64,000 bases of DNA, from assembly GCA_937997485.1 (NCBI GenBank), contig CALKTH010000005.1, positions 1 through 64,000 of the forward strand. The letters run 5' to 3'. Positions 51,500-59,215 of the stretch are shown here, one piece after another (the stretch's first letter is position 1; each line of letters starts with the position of its first letter). Both the position numbers and the translations under genes were made by a program. Source of the stretch: an uncultured Acidimicrobiales bacterium (GTDB lineage: Bacteria; Actinomycetota; Acidimicrobiia; Acidimicrobiales; SZUA-35). Below the pieces are notes generated by a model that worked only from the letters and a program-made list of their open reading frames with translations, was not told the origin of the DNA and made no database searches.

Positions 51500-52468
51500 G
51501 TGATTCAGACCCCGGTGGCACGAGCCATGACGCTGCTTGTCGTCTCGATGACGCTCGTGCCGCTGATGGACTCGTTTGGCAAGCTCCTCAGCACCGAAGA
51601 GGGCATCGCCCCGGCGTCGGTCGCGCTCGGTCGCTTCGGCGGCCAGATCATGTTTCTTGGCATCGGCTTTGTTGGGCTGGCCCTGATCGGCCGAGGCGTG
51701 ACGGCACGGCCTGAGGTGCTGTGGGTCCATCTGGCACGTGGGTTCTTTCATGGCAGTGCCAGCCTGCTGTTCTTCGTCGCGCTGAAGTACATGCCGCTGG
51801 CGGACACGATCGCCGTCTTCTTCGTTGAGCCGATGATCCTTCTCGTGCTCTCCGCTGTGTTCTTGGGCGAACACGTGGGGTGGCCCCGCCGGATCGCCGC
51901 TGTGGTCGGATTCGGCGGTGCGCTACTGGTCATCCAGCCGAGCTACGAGCTGTTCGGCCCCGTCTCGCTGCTGCCATTGGCCACCGCCCTGCTCTTCGCC
52001 ACCTACCTGCTCTTCACTCGTAAGTTCGGCGTCGACGATCACCCGATGACGATGCAGCTCTGGTCTGGCGTGGGGGCGGTTGGAACGGCCCTCGTCTTCA
52101 TCTCGATCGGCGAGGCCGTCAACGCCGGCGACTACCAGTTCACGTTGCCGGATTCCCGTGCAGCGGTGATCTACTTCCTCGCCATCGGCTTGATTTCAAC
52201 CGGAGCGCACCTGTTCATCGTGGCTGCGTTCAAGCTGGCCGAAGCCTCGATCCTTGCGCCGTTCAACTATCTGGAGATCGTCACCGCGACGGTGTTCGGA
52301 TTCTTCGTCTTCGACGAGTTCCCCGGCTCGCTGCAGTGGCTCGGCATCGTCATCATCGTCAGTACCGGGCTCTTCATCTTCTTTCGAGAGCGCGCACTGG
52401 AGCGCCGGGCCGAACTCGAACTGGCATCCCGAGACATCGCCCAGCCCTCAGCTCGGCCGCCCGCCTGA
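51500..52468 (+). CDS. EamA/DMT-superfamily permease
   Basis: 322 residues with ten hydrophobic segments in two EamA repeats, the second near RAAVIYFLAIGLISTGAHL and ASILAPFNYLEIVTATVFGFFVF. Start GTG 51500 (Met at residue 10 is an alternative). Transports a small metabolite; the substrate is unknown. It follows a GNAT gene by 9 bp. The C-terminal tail is charged and cytosolic. Confidence 0.85.
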   Translation: MIQTPVARAMTLLVVSMTLVPLMDSFGKLLSTEEGIAPASVALGRFGGQIMFLGIGFVGLALIGRGVTARPEVLWVHLARGFFHGSASLLFFVALKYMPLADTIAVFFVEPMILLVLSAVFLGEHVGWPRRIAAVVGFGGALLVIQPSYELFGPVSLLPLATALLFATYLLFTRKFGVDDHPMTMQLWSGVGAVGTALVFISIGEAVNAGDYQFTLPDSRAAVIYFLAIGLISTGAHLFIVAAFKLAEASILAPFNYLEIVTATVFGFFVFDEFPGSLQWLGIVIIVSTGLFIFFRERALERRAELELASRDIAQPSARPPA

Positions 52469-52512
52469 ACAGGCTGCCCGTGCCGCGGCGCGCGGCCAGG
52501 TGGTCGGGCGAA

Positions 52513-53358
52513 TCAGACGAAGCCGGTGAGATCTGGATTCACGCCGTGCACGATCTGCTGAGCGCGGGCCGTCACACCCGGCTTGGTCTCGTCGTGGGTG
52601 AGGATCCAGAAGCGGTTGTTGCGGACGGCGTCAACGACGGCCTCGCCTACCACGGAGGTGTCGATGCCGTTGTCGACCAAGGCCTCCATCATCGCCTGCA
52701 TCTCGCTGTTCTCTTCCCGCTCGGGGAGCGTTGTCCGAACGTCCTCTGGCATGTTTCGATCGCTTTTGGCGATGCCGGTGGCGACGAACGCCGGACACAG
52801 CACGGAGACACCAACGGAGGTCTGCATCATCTGCATCTCCTTCGACATCGTCTCGGACAGGGCAACCACGCCGTACTTCGAGATGTTGTACGGGCCCATG
52901 AAGGGAGCTGAGGCCAAGCCAGCCATCGATGCGGTGTTGACGATGTGGCAGGGCTCGCCGTGCTCAATCATCGCTGGCAGGAAGACCTTGCAGCCGTAGA
53001 TCACGCCCCACAGGTTGATATCGATTGTCCACCGCCATGCCTCGAGGTTGGTGGGATCAGCCGTCGGGCCACCGGCGCCTACGCCAGCGTTGTTGCACAA
53101 CACGTGCACGTTGCCGAAGCGCTCGCGGGTTGCGGCCTCGAGCGCCACGATCTGGTCGTGCTCCCGTACATCCAGTTCGACGGCCAGCACCTCATGACCA
53201 CGCTCGGTCATGGCTGCTGCCGCCGCGTCGAGCGCTGGCTTCTCGACGTCGGCCATCACGAGGTTCATGCCAGCAGCGCCGAACTGCTTGGCCAGTTCGA
53301 AGCCGATGCCACTGGCGGCGCCCGTGATGACTGCGGTCTTTCCGGAGAGGTCGTCCAT
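52513..53358 (-). CDS. SDR-family oxidoreductase
   Basis: 281 residues. TAVITGAASGIGFELAKQFG is the NAD(P)-binding motif and the middle has VLCNNAGVGAGG with a catalytic region NTASMAGLASAPFMGPYNISK (Ser, Tyr, Lys). A Pro-rich C-terminal extension includes DVRTTLPEREENSE. ATG 53358 (GGAAAG-like bases are upstream). Probably a hydroxysteroid or ketone reductase; the substrate is unknown. Confidence 0.85.
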   Translation of the reverse strand: MDDLSGKTAVITGAASGIGFELAKQFGAAGMNLVMADVEKPALDAAAAAMTERGHEVLAVELDVREHDQIVALEAATRERFGNVHVLCNNAGVGAGGPTADPTNLEAWRWTIDINLWGVIYGCKVFLPAMIEHGEPCHIVNTASMAGLASAPFMGPYNISKYGVVALSETMSKEMQMMQTSVGVSVLCPAFVATGIAKSDRNMPEDVRTTLPEREENSEMQAMMEALVDNGIDTSVVGEAVVDAVRNNRFWILTHDETKPGVTARAQQIVHGVNPDLTGFV

Positions 53359-53417
53359 CTAGAGATGTGTAGCCGCTTCAGACCGTCCCGAAGCTATTGA
53401 TTCGGTTCGGCTTGGGT

Positions 53418-53837
53418 TCAGGCCCGCTTCGAACGCATCGCTTTCAGCTGCTTGAGGTCGGCCCGGGCGAGGTACTCGTCGTACTCCGGGGAGTCCATCG
53501 AGATGAGGGCCGCCTTTCCCTCACCGTCAAAGGCCACGCCCCAGCCGTGGGTTTTGGTGAGCGGTGACGCTCGGAGGCACGGCTGGCCCTTGGAGTAGAA
53601 CTGGCGGCGAAGCTCGGCGATCTCGTCGTCCGCCAGTGCGCCCTCGTCGTGGTTTCGTCGCAGCCAGGTGAGGAACAGCACGTCCTCCTGGGTGCGCCCG
53701 AACGCTCGCTCGTTGAGCAGCTCGAACTGCACCTCGGCAACGGAGGGACCCTTCTTGCCGGGCTTTGGAATCACTCCGGCCGTGGCCTTCGTATCTTCCG
53801 CAGCGGCAATGAAGGTGTCGTAGTAGTTGTGTTCCAT
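53418..53837 (-). CDS. DUF6157-family protein
   Basis: 139 residues. It matches the remembered family pattern: MEHNYYDTFIAAAEDTKATAG, VAEVQFELLNERAFGRTQED, then KGQPCLRASPLTKTHGWGVA. There is no signal and one exposed Cys. Function is unknown. ATG 53837 has AGGAG seven to nine bases upstream. It is probably cotranscribed with the next gene (46-bp gap). Confidence 0.75.
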   Translation of the reverse strand: MEHNYYDTFIAAAEDTKATAGVIPKPGKKGPSVAEVQFELLNERAFGRTQEDVLFLTWLRRNHDEGALADDEIAELRRQFYSKGQPCLRASPLTKTHGWGVAFDGEGKAALISMDSPEYDEYLARADLKQLKAMRSKRA

Positions 53838-53882
53838 GGGGTGCTCCTGCGAGTGGCGAGTGGGTGGCCGTTGGGTGTGTGG

Positions 53883-54482
53883 CTACGCCACTGGGCGACC
53901 CATCCAGCCTGCCATCTGCTCGACGATCGTGGCGTCGGGACCAGGATCGACCACGGCGCCAAACGGGATCTCGGGTGTGTCACGACCCTCGGCCGGCAGC
54001 TGCTTGGCGGCGAAGAGCGCACCCATGAGGTGCTCGTCTGGAACGGTGAACTCCTGGTCGGTCGCGGTCGCCAGATCCCATCCGTGAACGCAGAGCTCAG
54101 CGGTGTAGGTGAGGAGCACGGGTGCTCCCGGGAGGTTTCCGAACGGCACCTCGAACATCTGCTCGAGCTTGGCTGAGTCTGTCCACGCTTCCATGCACTT
54201 GTGAGCACCGGCCTGGAAGTCCTCGGCCCAGCCGGATGCCACCGCAACCTGTTCCGTCGTGGAGAAGTGTTCGCCGCGACCCACAGCAGCGCAGCGCTCG
54301 ACGACGAGGGTGAGGTGTTCGAGTAATTCCTTCACGGTGAAGTCGGGGCAGGGAGTCGGGTTGGTCAGCTTGTCGAGTGATCCGGCGATGAGCGGGTGGA
54401 GGGCCTGCACCGTCATGGCAAAGCCGATGCGGGGATCGTCGGCGGCCATCTCGGGTGCGTTGTTGGTCTCTGCGTTTGTCAT
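53883..54482 (-). CDS. TIGR03086-family metal-binding protein
   Basis: 199 residues from ATG 54482. The family of mycothiol-dependent-like enzymes with a DinB-type four-helix core is recognised from NPTPCPDFTVKELLEHLTLVVE and TAELCVHGWDLATATDQEF (His positions). Likely metal-binding with a conserved His triad. It is divergent from the WYL regulator gene, and the operator between them suggests it is the regulator's target. Confidence 0.78.
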   Translation of the reverse strand: MTNAETNNAPEMAADDPRIGFAMTVQALHPLIAGSLDKLTNPTPCPDFTVKELLEHLTLVVERCAAVGRGEHFSTTEQVAVASGWAEDFQAGAHKCMEAWTDSAKLEQMFEVPFGNLPGAPVLLTYTAELCVHGWDLATATDQEFTVPDEHLMGALFAAKQLPAEGRDTPEIPFGAVVDPGPDATIVEQMAGWMGRPVA

Positions 54483-54501
54483 GGTTGCCACCTTGATGCA
54501 C

Positions 54502-54540
54502 AAACTGGCCACCTCGTGTCCAGTTTTTCTGAGAAACTGG
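54502..54540. promoter_or_regulatory. Operator-like dyad between the TIGR03086 gene and the WYL regulator
   Basis: AAACTGGCCAC (54502-54512) and GTGTCCAGTTT (54516-54526) form a 25-bp dyad with 11-bp arms around a 3-bp spacer, one mismatch. A third half-site AAACTGG follows at 54534-54540. The 62-bp gap carries the two divergent starts, so binding would control both. A repressor or activator site for the WYL protein is the simplest reading (inference). Confidence 0.72.
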
Positions 54541-54545
54541 AAATC

Positions 54546-55511
54546 ATGCGTGCTGATCGGTTGATCGCTGTCCTTCTTCTGCTCCAACGGCACGAGACCG
54601 TCACGGCGTCGCAAGTGGCCGAGGAGCTCGAGGTCTCCGAGCGAACGGCGCGTCGAGATCTCGAAGCGCTCGCCATGTCCGGCGTCCCCGTGTACTCCCG
54701 TCACGGCCGAGGCGGCGGTTGGTCACTGATCGGAGGCGCCTCCACGGACCTGACGGGTCTCGTCGCCGACGAAGCCCAAGCGCTCTTCCTCGCCTTGAGC
54801 CCGGCGCTCGACAACAACCCGGAGCTTCGCTCGGCACTCAACAAACTGACGGGTGCTCTGCCCGAGACTTTTCGAGCCCAGGCTCGGAACGCCGCAAGCG
54901 CCATCCGAATCGATCCCACTGCGTGGGGCCAGGAGGCCATCGTCGAACCCCCAGCGTTTCTGGAGCAGCTGACCGATGCCGTTGTTGAGGGGCGGCAAGT
55001 CGAAATGGACTACGACAGCGCACGGCGAAGCAAGGGAACGCGCATTGTCCACCCGCTCGGTCTCATCGCCAAGCGAAACACCTGGTACCTCGTCGCCAAC
55101 ATGATCGAAGGTGAGACGCGGTCGTTCCGAGCCGACCGCGTGCTCTCGCTCCGGCTTCTCGACGATCCGGTGGATCGGCCCGTGGACTTCGATCTCGACA
55201 GGGAGTGGGCTCGTATCCGTTCCACGGTTGAGGCGATGCGCGTCGGCACCGAGATTCGGGTCCACATCGATCCGCAGATGATGGGTCCGCTGCGCTGGCT
55301 GTTTGGTTCCGAGCACGTCACCGAGCACGAGATCGTCCAGGCTGGCGAAACGGTGGGCATGGTCGACGTCACGGTCATGGCGCACAACCCGAACGTCTTC
55401 GCCGTTCAGATTGCCGGATTCGGTAAACGCATCCGACTGATCGATGCTCCCGAGGAGACCTTCACTCGACTGGCCGAACTCGCCGCCGAACTCGTCGAGC
55501 TCTACGGCTGA
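54546..55511 (+). CDS. WYL-domain (YafY-type) transcriptional regulator
   Basis: 321 residues from ATG 54546. N-terminal HTH (HETVTASQVAEELEVSERTARRDLEAL) of the DeoR-like class; middle and C-terminal WYL domain: IVHPLGLIAKRNTWYLVANMI carries the W-Y-L motif and SFRADRVLSLRLLDDP the R-x-D core, followed by a WCX-like end. Such proteins sense small ligands or nucleic acids. Upstream reading frame to 54396 is not used, as the ATG follows a clear operator. Confidence 0.9.
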   Translation: MRADRLIAVLLLLQRHETVTASQVAEELEVSERTARRDLEALAMSGVPVYSRHGRGGGWSLIGGASTDLTGLVADEAQALFLALSPALDNNPELRSALNKLTGALPETFRAQARNAASAIRIDPTAWGQEAIVEPPAFLEQLTDAVVEGRQVEMDYDSARRSKGTRIVHPLGLIAKRNTWYLVANMIEGETRSFRADRVLSLRLLDDPVDRPVDFDLDREWARIRSTVEAMRVGTEIRVHIDPQMMGPLRWLFGSEHVTEHEIVQAGETVGMVDVTVMAHNPNVFAVQIAGFGKRIRLIDAPEETFTRLAELAAELVELYG

Positions 55512-55743
55512 GGTCGATCCAGCCTCTCCGCCCTCCCAACTGTGAGCGTTCAACGTGCGTGGCGGGCGTTTTGCGCACCGTTCGGGTCGCGACGAGGCAC
55601 GTGATGTCGTTGCGGAGCGAATGCGGGCGGGTCGAAATTGCAGCGAACGACGACCTCGCGCCTGATCTCGCAGCGTCAGCCCACCGGAACGGTGGGCTGG
55701 ACACGATATTTCGGCTGGGGTGGGTTCGGGGCGGGGGTGAGGG
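55512..55743. other. Gap between convergent regulator and sulfatase genes
   Basis: 232 bp with no supported gene. A hairpin at 55677-55699 is the only clear structure. Confidence 0.4.
55677..55699. terminator. Bidirectional hairpin
   Basis: CAGCCCACCG (55677-55686) pairs with CGGTGGGCTG (55690-55699), 10 bp with a GAA triloop. It lies between the convergent regulator and sulfatase genes. No T-run follows directly. Confidence 0.55.
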
Positions 55744-57996
55744 TCACTCTTTGGCGAGGACGACCTGGCCGGCGGCGTCGTGGTCAAGCTCTTGGTCGTC
55801 GTTGGCATCGACAATGACTCGACGAAGTGCGCCGGTGAACGAGAACGGACTGGCGTAGTTTCCGACGGGGGTGCCTCGATCAAGGCCAATGTCGAGCCCG
55901 CTCCAGGAGATCATCAAGAAGAAGATGTAGTTGGTCTCCATCTCGCCCGCTGGCTCGCCGTTGATCAGCAATGTGCCGGTGCCGGGGTGCATGCCGGGCT
56001 CGTCGCTGTGGCGGCGTCGCATTCGGAAGCCGAGTGTGCACTCGCCAGTCGGTACGGGCCGGTCGGAACGCACGAGCTGATGGGTCCCGCCGATATTGAG
56101 GTCGTGCACAAGATGACCGTCTTCGACATAGAGGCTGTAGCCGGTCGTGGCATCCCCGTGAGCAATGAGCACGCCCTCGCCCGAACCATCGGACGGCATC
56201 TCGACCTCAGCGGTGATGGTGTAGCTCCGGCTCCGGAGGTCGGGGGCCACGTCGGTGGGCACGTGACCCATGCCCTTCCAGAACTCGTACCGATTGCGAC
56301 GGCCGTGATGACGCTCCGCCTCCTCGGCAAAGCGAAGCGCAAACCGATCATCGAGCGGCAAGACCTTGTTGGCTTCCGCTGCCTTCCACCAATCGGCAAC
56401 CATCGCGGCCAAGCGTTCCGGCTCGGTGGCGGCGAGATCGTTGGTTTCAGAGAAGTCCTCGTCGAGATGGAAGAGCTCCCACTGGTCGTCGTCGAACGGA
56501 GTACCGGGTGGGTGATAGGCCACGGCCTTCCAGCCGTCTTGCCAGATGCCGCGGTGACCGAACATCTCGAAGTGCTGCTCAGTCTTTCCGGTCTGGGCGC
56601 TGGCGTCGTCGAACGTCGAGGCGAAGCTCACACCAGTGATGGGGTCCTGTTCAACGCCGTTCACGTCCTCGGGTGCAACGACGCCGATGACGTCGAGCAG
56701 CGTGGGAGTGATGTCGGACGCGTGGCAGAACTGGTCACGCGTCTCGCCCCGCGCAGTCATCCCGCCCGGCCAAGAAATCACGAGTGGATCCCGGATGCCG
56801 CCGCCGTGAGTGTTCTGCTTGTACCGACGCAGGGGAGTGTTCGACGCCATGGCCCAGCCCCACGGAAAGTTGGAGTGCGTATCTGGCCCGCCGATGTCGT
56901 CGAGCCGAGCGAACTTCTCATCCATCGGCTCCGGCACGCCGTTGAACGGGCCCATGGCGTTGATGAAGCCCTTCGGGCCACCCTCCTGGCTGGCGCCATT
57001 GTCGCTCAGCACGAGTACCAGGGTGTCTTCGAGCTGACCGGTCTGTTCGAGGAAGTGGATCAGGCGACCAAGGTGTTGGTCAGCGTGGTCCAGCATCGCG
57101 GCGTACGCAGCCTGCAGTCGCTGGAACACCCGACGCTCGATATCGGTGTGCTCCTCCCACGCCTTCACGCCTGGATTGCGTTCGGGGAGCCGTGTGCCGG
57201 GTGGAACGATGCCCATTTCGATCTGGCGAGCCAGCCGGCTCTCCCGGGCTTCATCCCAACCGCCAGCGAAGAGCTTGTCGTACGTGTCGATCAGTTCGCG
57301 TGGTGCCTGGTGAGGAGCGTGGCACGCTCCAAAGCCGACATACGTGAGCCACGGTGTGTCCGGGAGCGCGGCCTTGTGGTCGGCCAGCTGATTGATGGCG
57401 TTGTCGATGAGATCTTCGGTGACGTGATAGCCCGTCGCATACGAGCCCTCGACACTGATGTGGGTGTTGTCCCGCACCATCTCCGGCGAGTATTGATCCG
57501 TCTCGGCGTCGAGGAATCCGTAGAAGCGATCGAAGCCGCGGGCGAGAGGCCAGCCATCAAACGGCCCCGTTGGTCCCGTTTGGGTGAGTGGCGTGACGTG
57601 CCACTTGCCAATCATGTAGGTCCGATACCCATGCGGCCGGAGCATCTCGGCGAAGGTGCCGGCGGAGCGGGCGATCTTGCCCCGATAGCCCGGGAAGCCA
57701 CTGTCGAAGTTGGCCAGGCAACCCATTCCGACGGCGTGATGGTTGCGCCCGGTGAGGAGCGACGCACGGGTGGTGCTGCACATGGCGGTGGTGTGGAAGC
57801 CGGTGTAGCGGAGTCCGTTTCCGGCGAGCCGATCAATCGTTGGTGTGCTGATCGGCGAGCCGTAGCAACCGAAGTCGCTGAACCCCACATCATCGAACAG
57901 GACGATGAGAACGTTGGGTGAGCCGGCGGGTGGCTGCGGGGGCGAGTCCCACGTGGGAGTCGAGTCTTCGAGATACCGGCCGATCCGTTGCATCAA
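55744..57996 (-). CDS. Arylsulfatase (type I sulfatase)
   Basis: 750 residues. Metal-binding LIVLFDDVGFSDFGCYGSP near the N-terminus, then the FGly motif MCSTTRASLLTGRNHH with Cys73; the third motif position is Thr where Pro or Ala is usual (C-x-P/A-x-R). MIGKWHVTPL carries the K/H pair and VLSDNGASQEGGPKG the DN metal ligands. The last ~150 residues form a C-terminal beta-type domain with GVLIAHGDATTGYSLYVEDG. There is no signal peptide, so a cytosolic role is possible. The ATG overlaps the next upstream gene's stop (ATGA at 57993-57996). Confidence 0.9.
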   Translation of the reverse strand: MMQRIGRYLEDSTPTWDSPPQPPAGSPNVLIVLFDDVGFSDFGCYGSPISTPTIDRLAGNGLRYTGFHTTAMCSTTRASLLTGRNHHAVGMGCLANFDSGFPGYRGKIARSAGTFAEMLRPHGYRTYMIGKWHVTPLTQTGPTGPFDGWPLARGFDRFYGFLDAETDQYSPEMVRDNTHISVEGSYATGYHVTEDLIDNAINQLADHKAALPDTPWLTYVGFGACHAPHQAPRELIDTYDKLFAGGWDEARESRLARQIEMGIVPPGTRLPERNPGVKAWEEHTDIERRVFQRLQAAYAAMLDHADQHLGRLIHFLEQTGQLEDTLVLVLSDNGASQEGGPKGFINAMGPFNGVPEPMDEKFARLDDIGGPDTHSNFPWGWAMASNTPLRRYKQNTHGGGIRDPLVISWPGGMTARGETRDQFCHASDITPTLLDVIGVVAPEDVNGVEQDPITGVSFASTFDDASAQTGKTEQHFEMFGHRGIWQDGWKAVAYHPPGTPFDDDQWELFHLDEDFSETNDLAATEPERLAAMVADWWKAAEANKVLPLDDRFALRFAEEAERHHGRRNRYEFWKGMGHVPTDVAPDLRSRSYTITAEVEMPSDGSGEGVLIAHGDATTGYSLYVEDGHLVHDLNIGGTHQLVRSDRPVPTGECTLGFRMRRRHSDEPGMHPGTGTLLINGEPAGEMETNYIFFLMISWSGLDIGLDRGTPVGNYASPFSFTGALRRVIVDANDDQELDHDAAGQVVLAKE

Positions 57997-58316
57997 AAGA
58001 TTCCGAGGAGTTCGAACTCAGGAAACATGGCGGTTGCGTTCGGTAGGTCCGCCAGCGTCTTGTACTCACAGCACTCGGCGTAGCGGCCCCACATCTCCAG
58101 CACGGCCGGATGGCTGTGTGCGGTGTCGATTGCGGCTTGGTCTTTCCATTCGAACTGCTCGAGCAGCGTTCCGTCTGGCGCCCGCAAGATGGTGGATGGA
58201 TGGTCGGTGGCGAGGCCCAGCTCGCGAAGCAGCGGCACGTGAGCTTTTGCCTCCCGCTCGAGCTCGGCCGCCTTGCCTTCTTTCGGTTGGAACACTCCGA
58301 TGACGTGAACTCCCAT
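57993..58316 (-). CDS. Small ABM-like (dimeric alpha/beta barrel) protein
   Basis: 107 residues. Two halves with beta-alpha-beta spacing typical of dimeric ferredoxin-like ABM proteins: MGVHVIGVFQPKEGKAAELE and EQFEWKDQAAIDTAHSHPAVLEM. No metal motif. Overlaps the sulfatase by 4 bp and follows the dioxygenase gene by 10 bp, so it belongs to a sulfatase/dioxygenase set. Monooxygenase activity is not certain. Confidence 0.7.
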   Translation of the reverse strand: MGVHVIGVFQPKEGKAAELEREAKAHVPLLRELGLATDHPSTILRAPDGTLLEQFEWKDQAAIDTAHSHPAVLEMWGRYAECCEYKTLADLPNATAMFPEFELLGIF

Positions 58317-58326
58317 GGCCGGGAGA

Positions 58327-59205
58327 CTAGGTCGCCGAGCGGTCTCGGAGGAAGTGTGAGAGCTGGCGATCGAAACGGCCGGTGGCCTTCTTCATCTCGA
58401 CGCGGGGCTCGTAGCGAGGTTTGTCGAGTGAGACGGCACCTTCGGGTCGATCGCCGGTCACGGTCACGCGCTGGATGATTCGTTCGCCCACGAAATCATT
58501 GAGCACGTGGTGCTGAGTGCACCGGTTGTCCCACATGGCGATCGTGCCCTTGGTCCACCGGTAGCGAACGGTGAATCGCTCGGTGCGAACCCAGCCGGTG
58601 AGCAACGAGAGGAGCGCCTCGCTCTCGATGTGGGTCAGCTCCACGATGCGGCGAGTGAAGTGCTCGCTGACGTAGAGCACCTTCTCGCCCGTCACTGGAT
58701 GGGTGCGAACGACGGGATGCACTGCCATCTGCTCCGCCCGGTTGTGAGCATGCGCATCGTGCAGAGCGGTCAGACCCTCACACATCTCCTGCATCGCTGG
58801 CGAGAGCTGCTCGAAGGCCAGGGCCAGGTTCGTCCACATCGTGTCGCCACCTACCGGCGGGCACTCGACCATGTTGAGAATCGAGAGGATCGACGGCTCC
58901 TCTTGGAACGTGAGGTCGGTGTGCCATTCGTCGGCGATGCCGCCCCTCGACGCTGCGAGCTCGAAGATCTCGGGGTGATCGAGGAAGGCGTTCTTGATGT
59001 TGGGGTGGGCTTCGAGATCGCCACCGACGATCGCGGCCATGTGTCGCCCGAAGGCGACGTGGTCCTCAACGGCCAAGTGCTGGCCGGGAAAGAACAGCAC
59101 CTTGTGTTCGAGAAGGAGTTGGTTGATCTCTTCGGTGTCGGCATCAGTGAGCGAGAGGCCGTGGACCTCGGCGCCCAATGACGGGCTCAGCTGCTCGACC
59201 TTCAC
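58327..59205 (-). CDS. TauD/TfdA-family Fe(II)/2-oxoglutarate dioxygenase
   Basis: 292 residues from GTG 59205 (10 bp after the FadD stop; open frame extends upstream but overlaps FadD). Fe ligands: HTD in EWHTDLTF and a distal His in WDNRCTQHHVLNDF; a 2-oxoglutarate Arg follows in ERIIQRV. The family oxidises taurine, alkyl sulfates or similar substrates with 2-OG and O2. Adjacent to an arylsulfatase, it may act on a sulfated or sulfonated compound. Confidence 0.88.
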   Translation of the reverse strand: MKVEQLSPSLGAEVHGLSLTDADTEEINQLLLEHKVLFFPGQHLAVEDHVAFGRHMAAIVGGDLEAHPNIKNAFLDHPEIFELAASRGGIADEWHTDLTFQEEPSILSILNMVECPPVGGDTMWTNLALAFEQLSPAMQEMCEGLTALHDAHAHNRAEQMAVHPVVRTHPVTGEKVLYVSEHFTRRIVELTHIESEALLSLLTGWVRTERFTVRYRWTKGTIAMWDNRCTQHHVLNDFVGERIIQRVTVTGDRPEGAVSLDKPRYEPRVEMKKATGRFDRQLSHFLRDRSAT

Positions 59206-59215
59206 GATGCGACCT

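Noticed and set aside
55780..57921. A ~713-codon frame on the plus strand antisense to the sulfatase
   Set aside because: The opposite strand encodes a sulfatase with all family motifs; the antisense frame is a codon-bias shadow in high-GC DNA.
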